A DNA stretch of 64,000 bases. Source: Punctularia strigosozonata HHB-11173 SS5. Lineage: Eukaryota > Basidiomycota > Agaricomycetes > Corticiales > Punctulariaceae. The stretch spans positions 1,582,876-1,646,875 of the forward strand of contig NW_006767433.1 in assembly GCF_000264995.1 (NCBI RefSeq), in the 5' to 3' direction. Each line of letters opens with the position of its first letter. Positions within the stretch are counted from its first letter, which is position 1. The translations under genes and the position numbers were made by a program. Under the pieces are notes generated by a model. The model did not search any database. It was not told the DNA's origin and was given only the letters and a program-made list of their open reading frames with translations. Shown in pieces: positions 55,021 through 64,000 of the stretch.

Positions 55021-56463
55021 ATGGACACAGACGATCTGCCTGTAGTGCTTCCATCAAGCACAACGTCAGGTCTCTCGCTAGCACTGTGAGTGACCCGGAG
55101 CTTCTGGGTCAACGGAGTATGACTGGTCACGCTCAGCCACCCCTTGCCGATCTTGAACATATCAGAGCATCTCACGCGCCGCAAACTCCAGACGGACAGT
55201 AACTCGCCGTTCGGTATGATGCAATTCACCTTTGAAAGCCACGACCCAGCGTCATTGACTTCTTTAGTCTTGGGTGCTCTCCTGGGAACGCAGAATGGGC
55301 GTGAAGTCGAGATAGTCAACTCCTTTGAACTTGCGGTGGAGGAGTCAGACGCAGACAAGGTTGATCACGGATTCTTCATCATCCGCAGAGACCAATGTAA
55401 GCTTTTGCTTGAATCTATGTAATGGATATGCTGATCTTCGTCCTTCCAAGACAAACAGGTCTTCCCCTCCCTAGAATTCATTGGTTGGTACACTGTGGCA
55501 CCGCAACCCACTGCACGTCATATCAAGTTTCATGAACAGGTTCGCCAAATAACTATCACTCTTTATGGAGGTCCTACTGAGTATATGATCCCAGTTTACA
55601 GCGTACAGCTCAACCCCTCTACTCCTCATTCTGCAACCTTCATCCCCATCCACCGCATCGACATCAGATGTTACTGCTCAAGCACTGCCATTCAAAGCCT
55701 ATGAGCCCACCACCGAGATTCGGGACCGAAAGACACGCTCAGTTTTCATCGAAGCCTCGTATTCAGTAGAAACCGGTGAAGCCGAGCGGATAGCCGTTGA
55801 CTGGACCGCGAAAGGCGGAGGGGGCGAGACTAGCTGTATGCATCGAATTCCTAAGACTTCCGTCGTACTGAGCGTTTCTTTCCAGTGGAATCTCACCTAC
55901 AGTCTCAACGAGCTGCGGTGAAGATGCTCCATGATCGAATTATTCTCCTCGTCCAATACGTTACGGACGTACTTGCTGGTCTGTCATGCAATACCTTGTA
56001 CGCGCCGTCAGTACTAATATTTCCTTGGTTTTCTTCTTGGATCAGGGCAAGAACCCATTGACCACGGGACTTTGCGGTCGCTATCTGCTCTGATCGCCTC
56101 CTTGCCGGCGAGCGAGAATCCAGCCTTCCGCACAGAATTCGAGACGGTAGGATAGCCTATCGTCGTCAGCGCCGCCATCGTTCGCTGAACATCTGTGCTA
56201 GGAATATGAGGACGTCCAGCTAACGGCGCTGCTTTCGACACTGACGAAGTCGGCCAACACGCTCAACGACGTGCGTGCACATGTTTCTTGCTCCTGATAT
56301 TAATTGGTCTGATTACGCTTTGCAGTTTGTTGACAAGCACGCGGTACTTACCTCGGGTGGTCGCGATGAACGTGGTGGAGGTTCGGGAGGTCCACGCCGA
56401 CGGGGCATGAGTGGACGTGGAGGTCCTATGGGAGGATCTGAGGCTTGGGAGCGATTCCATTGA
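55021..56463 (+). CDS. CSN6: COP9 signalosome subunit 6 (inactive MPN domain)
   Basis: Nine exons give 333 aa; introns at 55086-55136, 55214-55267, 55397-55450, 55540-55594, 55836-55885, 55979-56045, 56147-56201 and 56271-56325. The MPN domain opens LHPLPILNISEHLTR and FVLGALLGTQNGREVEIVNSFELA, followed by QVFPSLEFIGWYTVAP. Where the metalloprotease JAMM motif would have His-x-His after the Gly-Trp-Tyr, this protein has TVAPQ, so it is the catalytically inactive partner, as in CSN6. PLLLILQPS and the helical C-terminal part (QRAAVKMLHDRIILLVQYV) are typical. The signalosome removes Nedd8 from cullins. An unusual feature is a C-terminal tail rich in Gly and Arg (RGGGSGGPRRRGMSGRGG). Confidence 0.92.
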
Positions 56464-57660
56464 TGTTGTCATTGCTGTTAATATACATTGGTCTGTACAA
56501 ACATGAATGCCTTTATTTGTAAAGATGGTCAAAGGTTGGAGAGTTTCTACTTGATTCATCGGACGAAGGGCCGCGAGTTTCCGAGAGTGATCAAAATCTG
56601 AACAGATCTTGCAATCAGATAGGGATAGTCTCTCAAACATCTGACAATGATAGAACGGAACCATGATCACGTCTTGTGTCTGAGAAGGCACGCGACCGCG
56701 GTCAAGTAAATCACTTGCTAGCGTCACCGCCCCGAGTGCATGGCAAAGAATCGATGCGACGGCTGCCTACACAGATACACGACTGAGAAGGTTTTAGGGT
56801 TGGGCCATATTGCCTATGAAGTTCTAATAGGCGAACTTTGAGACTTTTCCATACACCGAGTTCTCTCGGACTCAGGCCAGCCCTGCAGATGAAATGGATT
56901 CGTCATGATATTGTTACCAGGGGGGTATTCTTTCGGCAGGGGAGTAAAAAAACCCTGAACTAGGTATCATGGGTACGGGAGTTACAGGGGGCACCTATTA
57001 TCCACATACGTGTTTTGACCGCATGTGAAGGGACAAACGGGACGCGGCAGGGAACGGAGGACGAATGTATGACACCTTGATGTCCGCTACGCATCGCTCG
57101 CGTGGGGAAATTCCGAACAGAACAGGGGGACCGCTTGGGGACCGCTTGCGAGCGTGTACGCTTCTCTCGTCCGTACGCTCTGCTGCCTGTGTCGTCTTGT
57201 GGCCTAGGTCTTTTAAACCTGATTTACACGTCCGTGGCATTTTTGCAACCGCTTGTTTATTCAGTGTGGCTCGCTCTGGTGCGATGGTCAATTACCTTAG
57301 TGCTTCCTTGCCCATCAACCACTCGTTCGACGAGGAGAGACGGCGGCATTCCACGGTCGCCTTTCCCAACCTGAATCACTGCTGTCGGACAGTGTACAAG
57401 TCACGGCATATATTGATATGTCTGTAGCCCTTCATCCGCGTCAACCTCCTGCGCAGGTCGGATTCTCCTGAACGATGGCATTGACACCACGTTCAGTTCG
57501 CTGGTCCGGACTCTTGACGTTTTTCCCTCTCGATCGGCTGCCCAGGACGACCATCTGTTTACTGAAGCAAGGCCATCGGCGCTGTTGACGGTTCGGCGGC
57601 GTTGAACCAGTGCAATCATCAGAATCGAGGGCACCGAGGGGGCAAAGTGGACTCGAGGAT

Positions 57661-58620
57661 CTAACGTTTTCCTGTCGTCAGATCCCATAACTTCATGGTA
57701 CACGTACGTGGACGCAATATGCTCATAATGCGGCGACTGCTGCTGGCCAACTGCTCGTCCAGGTTGCGGATCACTAGAGCATTCGCTGGTGGCCCTGGTC
57801 CGTGGGGACGTCCTTCCAAGGTACGGTAACTGCTGTTTTTCCCGCGCGACAGACTCGCGCTGACAGGTTGTACCCATCGGTAGGACCAGCTCAAGTACTG
57901 TAAAGCGCTAGTGTTCTCTTGAGCTGAAGAGACGGCCAGAACAGCGACGCGATCCGACAGGTTGTCCAAGATTTCGGCGTCAGTCCAAGAGACCCTTCAT
58001 AGTTAGGGGAGTCCTGCACAGTGTCATTGTACACCTCGCCGATAAGAACGCCTCAATATGCCGATGAGGACCGCAAGCATCGGATGTGCCAATCGAGGAC
58101 TTTGCTCGATGCGACTTCACATGCAGGCTCGTGAACCCTTGCACGTCTGCTAAGAGGACTGAATGGCGCCATCATCTTGCACCCGAGCCGGGTTCAATTA
58201 CCTCGACCAGTCCACTGAGCAGTGTAGTTCTGCTCTCAGCGGCGGAAGCTTGTTCGGTGATGGCTCCCCGGGGCAGGAACTCGCCCAGCCGATCGCGTTG
58301 GACTCTTCTGGCCTAGTCGGATCGTCTCTGGCCTGGTTGTGGACGCGTGTCGAGAACCGCAGTCAGCGTGCTGTGATGCCTGACCCTGGCTGACGTCCAT
58401 TTGTCCCCAACGGACTCTCGGAAACGTCCGCGAACTGCCTCCGCGCGTTCGGTAGACGCTCCGCCCAGCCGATATGGGCGTCCGTTTGTCGGAAGTCGAC
58501 AATCTCAGCGCATACATCAGCGTATCAGCATCCAGAGGTCAATTTTCGTGCATCTGGACCAGGACAAGATTGGAGGAATTCGCCCGAAGAGCGATTTGTG
58601 CGTGGGTAATCGCTCGGTTC
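57661..58620 (-). pseudogene. Possible WD40-repeat gene relic
   Basis: Two minus-strand fragments look like pieces of WD40 repeats: one near 58525-58570 reads GPDARKLTSGC, and one ending at 57661 reads QLASSS then, after an interruption, TMKLWDLTTGKR before a stop. Typical repeats have FSPDGRxLASGSxDxTIKLWD. The pieces are in different frames with stops between them. Similar degenerate NACHT-WD40 genes occur in Agaricomycetes, but a chance match is possible. Confidence 0.25.
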
Positions 58621-60808
58621 AGGTGGCAGATCTGCAGCACGCCGCGTCTTCGACATCGGAGACCTCCGCCATGCACGCCGCATGCGGCCTCGGGCACGCA
58701 TTCGTACGGAAAGGTATGAATAGATTTCCATCCACCCGGGCCCATAAAACTTCTCCTGAGCAAGGTTCGTGATCGGGCCCTTCTTTATCTCTTTGCTCAC
58801 TGACCGGTCGTCTCAAGTTTCCCGCGTCGTGGACTGCGCTTGCAATGGATACGGGTTACCCTTTGCGCCTGCCTAATTATCGAGGCTCTTGGCAACGTCG
58901 CTACCATCCTTATCCGAGGTTTCGACTCTCTGCGCGCGAGAGGTGTTTCGGGTCGTTGGTGCGTGCCAGGTTTCCCAAATCTATTGCAAACTAAATTTGA
59001 CTCAAGCACGTCTACATTAGCAGCCAGATGAATACTACGACGACTCTTGTGAACGCAGCCCTGCTATGTTAATGTCAGATGTGAGCGTAACATGATACGC
59101 CGAAAAGGATGCATGTTGATTGTCAAGAAATAGCTTCCGACCACAAATCTGGATGTATCCTTCGGCGACGTGATCCCCGCGGAGCAATCAAACGACGGGC
59201 ATACTCATAACACGAAGCAATCGGTCGAGCGTAGAAGTCTGACCGCACTTTTAATCGTAAGTGACCAGTTTTTCGCGCTCGAACGTTAGCTCTGATAAAA
59301 TTCGTTAATTGGCATAGAACCTTGCGCTTCAGCTTGCGTTCTGGCGGCGCCAGCAGACTGTTGCGGAGACTAGGGACATACCGGAGGACACGACGGAGAA
59401 GGCGATGTTGCCACACTAGCCTGAGATGTCTTCGCTTGCGCTGACGCTAGACATATTTCTTTGTATGCATGAGGGTAGACGACATGGTATGATCTAGCGG
59501 TTGCGTGCGCGTAAGGAGTGTATTGTCGATATGAAAAATGATGCTAGTGCTGCTTGATGGTCGTGTATATCCCTCAGCTCCGATGTAAACAGGACAATGG
59601 ATCACCGTCAGGACCACGGCTCGAGTGAATCACTTTCAGCTCGCATCGAACCCTTATGAATATTCCTGTCACATCTGAGATCAAAGGCTATTCCTCATTT
59701 GGAAGTGTAGATCTTCCGTGATCCATTCGCACAGGAACGGCTAGCATACATAAATGTAACGACTTGCAGGGATAGGGCGACGGTCAAAGAGTAGTGAATC
59801 TGGCAGACACATGCGCCCGTATATTTTCGACCATACGAACCAACACGGGACTAAGGGGTACAATACCCCGTTCTTGCCCCGAGATTAACTGTGCTGAGAG
59901 CCAATGCGGCTCCATCGTACTCCCGATCGGAAGGGAATGTTAGGAGTAGATTCACCAAGTCGGTTCCAGTTGGTTTCCAAGCTCCATCGCGGCTGCAAGG
60001 CTCATATATGAACGTTCGTGACGTTGTCACCATTTCGTGAATAAACAGAAACCACGACAGGAAAAGTCTGCTCGCGATACTTCGTAGGTTGAGTGCTTTT
60101 CTAGGGTAAGAGGCCCGTCACTATGCGCCAGCAGTTCCGAGCGAGATGGCAGGATGTCGTATCACAAAAGCCATGGCCCTTAAGAAGAGATTCCGAGAGT
60201 GGTCCCGTGTACGGCTGGAAAGCTGGCGGGTAGGACTGGGCAGGAGCGGCTTGATAAGGGTGGGGGAGAGCGCCAGAGGCTTCAAGAGACAAACTATATG
60301 GGTCCTTTCTGGAAGAATGCACAGAAGTCCGAGTATCAGCAATTATCAGAGGGGGAGCGGATGCCCACCGGACAAAGAGGATGCACTGATGTGGCCTCAC
60401 CAGAGTCAGACGCAACACCTCTACAACTTTCGCCCGCCGCAGCAGCCACGGGCTTGACTGATACCTGCTACATGCATAGCCATCCACCCATGGACCAGTG
60501 TGATTGACCGTTTCCAACTCGACGGCCGTACGAGCTCTTCTCGACAAAGGATAAGACGGTGAAAGGTTGACGTTCCGGTTGCGGCGGGGGGTCGTGGAGT
60601 GTTTCGGCCGGTGGCTCTCCAGGGCACAGGGGTAAAATCAAGTCATCCCAGTGGGTAAAATATTTATAGAGAGAGCAGCAAACCCGTCGATCATGGAGTA
60701 GGTTGGTGCGGTTGTAATAGGATCAATTTGCGCAAAGGCCGTTGAGATTTGTGGTTGGGCATGTGCTCACCCGAGGTGGGCACTGGCAGTCCCCGCGCGC
60801 GCGTAAGT

Positions 60809-60834
60809 ACTGCCCGCCGCCTGAGACGGGCAGT
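60809..60834. repeat. Perfect 8-bp inverted repeat
   Basis: ACTGCCCG at 60809-60816 and CGGGCAGT at 60827-60834 with a 10-nt loop can form a GC-rich hairpin. A further copy of GCAGT lies just upstream. No function assigned. Confidence 0.6.
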
Positions 60835-61965
60835 GTGTTTCCTGCCTCAACCGTCGCCGCTCGTCTGCTTTCACCGTCAGCTCGACTTATGCTCAATAGA
60901 CAACTGACCTGCCAACGCATTACATTTTTGGACGGTTGATTCGTGAATTACGGTCAAGCCGGCGGAAGACCTGCCAATTACACTATATGCACAAAAAGGG
61001 TATCAGCGGCGCCAACCATACCTGCGATTTATCGACGACGTTAGGCACATTTTTGCCTAGTTTCTGGCCCGCCTAGGACATCTCTTGGAAGATACATTGT
61101 CGGATAATGGCGGATCTTACTCTCAGAATCATGCAACGCCTCTGGCCAACACGGAACCGGACGAGTTTACCGCCATAGCTCGCAAACAGCATCGCATTTT
61201 GCCCCTGATCTTGTACTTGCTATTCGGGATCATTCTTGTATCGGCGGCGCCGTGCAAGCCCCAATCCACGAATCATCTTGCGGCGAACATGAACGGAGAC
61301 AGTGGCGGGCAGTCACACATGTATCCTCAGGTGCGTAGCAGTCAAGCCTCTCAGCCCATTTCTCTTCTTTGCTTGAAGATGGAAGCTTTGGCGTTGACGC
61401 TATCTTGCGTTCTGTTCACACTTCTTGGGGACGACGGCAGTTGAAACTTCTTCCGTCTTGACGGCGCTTCAGGCGCGGGAATCATTGGCACCATCTTCTT
61501 GGGGCTGATGCAGCCTTGCATGGCGGCAATCCGACAGTCAAACGTGAGCTAATGCTCCAAGTTGGATTCGGGATGTGGGGGGGGTGGAAGGCGGGCGGCG
61601 TGACTCGTGCCCGACGCCCGACATCAATCGGCGGCGTGACGCAGCGTGATCATCACGAGTCGGGTCACATTCCCGCGCTTCCGCCCGGAATAAAGCTCGC
61701 GCGTCGAACCTGACTCGCCATGGGCAGCAATGGTGATAATGGAGTCGCTAGCGAGAGAGAAGAGGCGAGAGATGGAAAATTGCTGGTCCGGGGGGGTGTT
61801 GTCGCTTTGGGAGTCACCCCGAGCTGTCTGAAGCTGGCTGCTGTAGCCCGCCGGATCCTGGTCCGAGCCCATGGCCCTGCATTTGCGAGGAGACGGGTGA
61901 AAGCGTCGATTGCTGACTTGATTTGACACAGAAATTTGCGCTTGCAGCCGCGCTTGCGAGCGGTT

Positions 61966-62004
61966 CAACCTCGCCCACGCGCTTCGCCTACGTGGGCGCG
62001 GTTG
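61966..62004. repeat. Inverted repeat with 14-nt arms
   Basis: Arms CAACC-T-CGCCCACG (61966-61979) and CGTGGGCG-C-GGTTG (61991-62004) pair at all positions except one central mismatch, around an 11-nt loop. The stem is GC-rich and would be stable in RNA or as a cruciform. Confidence 0.65.
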
Positions 62005-62496
62005 ATGACCGCCGGATTCTCGATTGCCCGTGAATTGCTTCCATTCACCCTGGTGTTGGCGAGGCGAGCCCAGCCAAAGCAACTGTAGCTGACGAGGCCA
62101 TGATGAATGTCAGAGTCATGCACGAGCCGCCAGCGCCAGCACCATGAGATTCTTCACGTCCTCCGGCGGCGGTCGGGGACCGCCAAGATCTCGATCGTTG
62201 CAACCAAAATACTTCCGCATGCCCCTATCCGTGTGGCGCTCGATGCTTCCGGTCGTAGGGCGAATGCTGGCGGCCATCTCGTCAAAAACAGCGGCAGGCG
62301 GAGAAACGACAGTCGCCGATATCGTCGAGGGATTCTAGGGAGGGTCTGCCGTCACCTTGACGGGAGCACGAGAGCGAGGGATCTGCGCGTGGGGAGAATG
62401 CAGGCCAGCAAACGCAAATTACGAACTAATTTCGTTCAGAACCCCGCCTCCGCCCTCGAATCTCGACGTGCGTCGGCGTTCCTCGGCTACGCCAGG

Positions 62497-62503
62497 TATA
62501 TAA
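62497..62503 (+). promoter_or_regulatory. TATA box
   Basis: TATATAA lies 112 bp upstream of the small gene's ATG, followed by a pyrimidine-rich leader. Spacing and composition resemble strongly expressed basidiomycete promoters. Confidence 0.5.
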
Positions 62504-62614
62504 GACCTTTGGGCAGCGCCGTCCTCTCCTCATCTCTCACTCTCCCTCCTTGACATTGCAACTCCCCCAGATCCGTCCCTCGTTCAGCTCGCAAAACAAC
62601 TTCACTCGTTTGCT

Positions 62615-63168
62615 ATGGCTTATGCCCCGTACCAGCTCAGGCTGCCCACCTACCGCGGCTCATGGCAGCGTCGCTACCACCCGTACCCGCGGTACCACCC
62701 TTCGGTTCGCGAGCAGGTGGACCCACTCATGGTACGTTGCAGTTCGCCTGATGATGGTCCCAAATTTCATCGCAGTCCAGCAAACGGTCGATTACCGGTA
62801 TTCGCAACCGCCGCCACGCCCTCCTCCCCGACCATTATTCATCCTAGTTTTGGTGCGTATCATCTTAGGCGTCGTGCAACGGCGCTTATAACCTCGTCTA
62901 TAAGGCCCCGATTGACGAGGTCGACGAAACCATCGACAACCTCGAAGAGGTAGTCCGCCCCGAAAACGCCGCGCGAAGGGACAGCACGCTCAAACGGCGC
63001 CCCAGTCTGACTGGGCTCGTAGTCGTGAGTCGTTTCGCCCAACGCTGATCCATCGTCTCTGAAGCCTCTTGCCAGGATCTGGCTATCCGTCTCGTGCTGT
63101 GGCGCCGTCGCCGTATCACCGTCGTCCAGAATGCTGGACCGGACGCCAAAATCGACTTGCTGGAGTGA
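62615..63168 (+). CDS. Hypothetical small basic protein
   Basis: Not recognised. Four exons join to 133 aa in one frame, with introns at 62732-62780, 62853-62904 and 63025-63075, each with GT donors and AG acceptors of the size normal here. The N-terminus is rich in Tyr, Arg and Pro (YRGSWQRRYHPYPRYHPS), followed by a Pro-rich stretch (YRYSQPPPRPPPRP), a short hydrophobic run, an acidic helix (APIDEVDETIDNLEEVV) and an Arg-rich C-terminal part (RLVLWRRRRITVV). No signal peptide or known domain is visible. A TATA box and pyrimidine-rich leader precede the ATG, which supports expression. It could be lineage-specific. Exon junction choice at 62780 relies on the frame; a nearby AG at 62775 would break it. 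Confidence 0.6.
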
Positions 63169-63767
63169 AGAGCGCCTCCCATGTTCGTCCATTACTTATT
63201 GCGCGTCCGCTCCATACTGGCTGTGGTTCTGTAGAATAATTTTGGCATTATCCTTTCATCATAATTCTTGAGGTCGTCATTCTTTGATTCCGCTTCACAC
63301 TGTGTCCTAATGCTCGCTTCGCTCTTGAAGAACCTCGCTCCTTTCATGTACATATAGAGTGCTTTGCTTTAGTCTCGCAGCAAAAAAGCGTTCCAGTTGC
63401 TTGGAACCAGGAATACATATGTTGGTTCCACCGCGAGCAGACGGCTGCAATGCGTGACCCAAGTGCAAAAGACGAAACCGATGTGATTATAGATAGCAAA
63501 ATAGAGCGTCCGGGGCCCGATACGGTAGATGCTGACACGAAAAGACAGGAATTAATAAACGACGGAAGGCAGCTCGGCTGCACGAGCGGTATACTGGGTG
63601 AGACCGCACGACGTCATGAGGGGTCACAATGCGGATTGCAAGGGTGTGCGGAAGGGTATGTATGCATATGAGCTACTACGACTCAGGCGGGTGACAATAT
63701 TGAGAGTCCAGTGCGAGGGAAAACCGTCAATAGTACGTATTTACTGATGGTTGACGTCTTTCTGCCT
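63169..63767. other. Convergent 3' intergenic region
   Basis: Between the small gene (+) and the GPI-type gene (-). Short open frames without motifs; A/T-richer than the flanking genes. Confidence 0.5.
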
Positions 63768-64000
63768 TTACAGGAGGACGACGACGAAGCCCGCGAGGAC
63801 GCCGAACGCGGCAGTCGCGACGGCCATTTTCGAGCCGGGTGTGAGGGCGATCGCGGCGGACGAGCCGGAACCGCCGGTCGCAGACGCGGAGCTCGAGCTC
63901 GCGCCGTCCGTGTTCTCCGCCGAGCCGGGCGCGCCGGACGAGAGCGTGGCAGGGCCGCCGGACGCCGCGGGCGGGTTGGTCGAGTTGTCATTGAGCTCGA
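63768..64000 (-). CDS. C-terminus of a Ser/Gly/Ala-rich GPI-anchor-type secreted protein (partial)
   Basis: Only the last 77 residues lie in the window; the 5' part is beyond the right edge. The visible part begins ELNDNSTNPPAASGG and is dominated by Ser, Gly and Ala with a probable N-glycosylation site (NST). It ends in a small-residue region, then a Lys (TPGSKMAVA) and a hydrophobic C-terminal run (TAAFGVLAGFVVVLL) directly before the TAA. This is the layout of a GPI-anchor addition signal on fungal cell-wall or surface proteins. The reading frame differs from a longer, Arg-rich frame on the same strand, which I take as a GC-driven artefact. The N-terminal domain and function cannot be known from here. 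Confidence 0.7.
   Translation of the reverse strand, partial: ELNDNSTNPPAASGGPATLSSGAPGSAENTDGASSSSASATGGSGSSAAIALTPGSKMAVATAAFGVLAGFVVVLL

Larger units (their letters stand above)
56464..62614. other. Gene-poor region of about 6 kb
   Basis: No intact gene recognised. Apart from the possible WD40 relic, the two inverted repeats and the TATA box listed separately, open frames at 57065-57427 (+), 60101-60547 (-) and 61624-62082 (-) have no family motif. A plus-strand frame near 60199-60507 has a protein-like stretch (GPFWKNAQKSEYQQL) without an identifiable start or homologue. Confidence 0.5.

Noticed and set aside
58143-58208. tRNA-like ends (GGACTG ... CAGTCC) with a GTTCAATTACC segment
   Set aside because: No A-box or D-arm and no valid anticodon stem; the T-loop match is poor.

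Overview
The window is nuclear DNA from a filamentous basidiomycete fungus, most likely an Agaricomycete. The evidence is many short introns (about 45-70 nt) with GTRNGT donors, dense genes on both strands, a split tRNA-Lys, a histone H3 with the basidiomycete-style C-terminus, an F-box gene of the kind expanded in mushrooms, and fungal genes such as CHS4/SKT5, TIM21, AIM18 and a large-subunit catalase. I assigned gene names by reading conserved motifs in the spliced translations. For every gene except BLM10 and the two broken or unresolved ones, the exon lengths I derived add up to an intact frame.

Layout. 0.2-5.5 kb: mitochondrial DnaJ (MDJ1) and a 14-TM-type MFS efflux pump. 6.7-11.5 kb: choline kinase (+) facing a TIS11-type tandem CCCH protein (-). 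13.9-21.6 kb: the very large proteasome activator BLM10 (-). 22.0-25.6 kb: AIM18, histone H3 and MED6 (all +). 25.8-28.0 kb: AP-3 sigma and a frame-broken APH-type kinase (-). 28.1-31.3 kb: MCM5 (+), bracketed by tRNA-Thr(AGT) and an intron-bearing tRNA-Lys(CTT). 31.6-39.5 kb: CHS4, catalase and a C2H2 transcription factor (all -). 39.5-45.4 kb: a gene-poor stretch. 45.4-52.0 kb: a possible unknown gene, V-ATPase subunit F, TIM21 and an ecdysoneless/SGT1-like protein sharing an 85-bp divergent promoter with TIM21, followed by a second identical tRNA-Thr. 52.4-56.5 kb: F-box protein (-) and COP9 subunit 6 (+). 56.5-62.6 kb: a second gene-poor stretch holding only weak relics and hairpins. 62.6-64.0 kb: a small unknown TATA-driven gene and the 3' end of a GPI-anchor-type secreted protein cut by the window edge.

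These are mostly housekeeping genes and do not form a metabolic cluster. Loose functional themes are proteolysis control (BLM10, CSN6, F-box), mitochondrial biogenesis (MDJ1, AIM18, TIM21), cell wall and stress (CHS4, catalase, C2H2 factor) and S-phase genes (MCM5, H3). I found no operon-like novel system, CRISPR array, intact transposon or viral element. The observations most worth a second look are two GC-AG introns, a terminal 8-nt micro-exon that creates the BLM10 gate-opening C-terminus, a kinase with two compensating frameshifts, a one-residue expansion in the H3 tail between K27 and the canonical K36, and two probably unannotated small genes.
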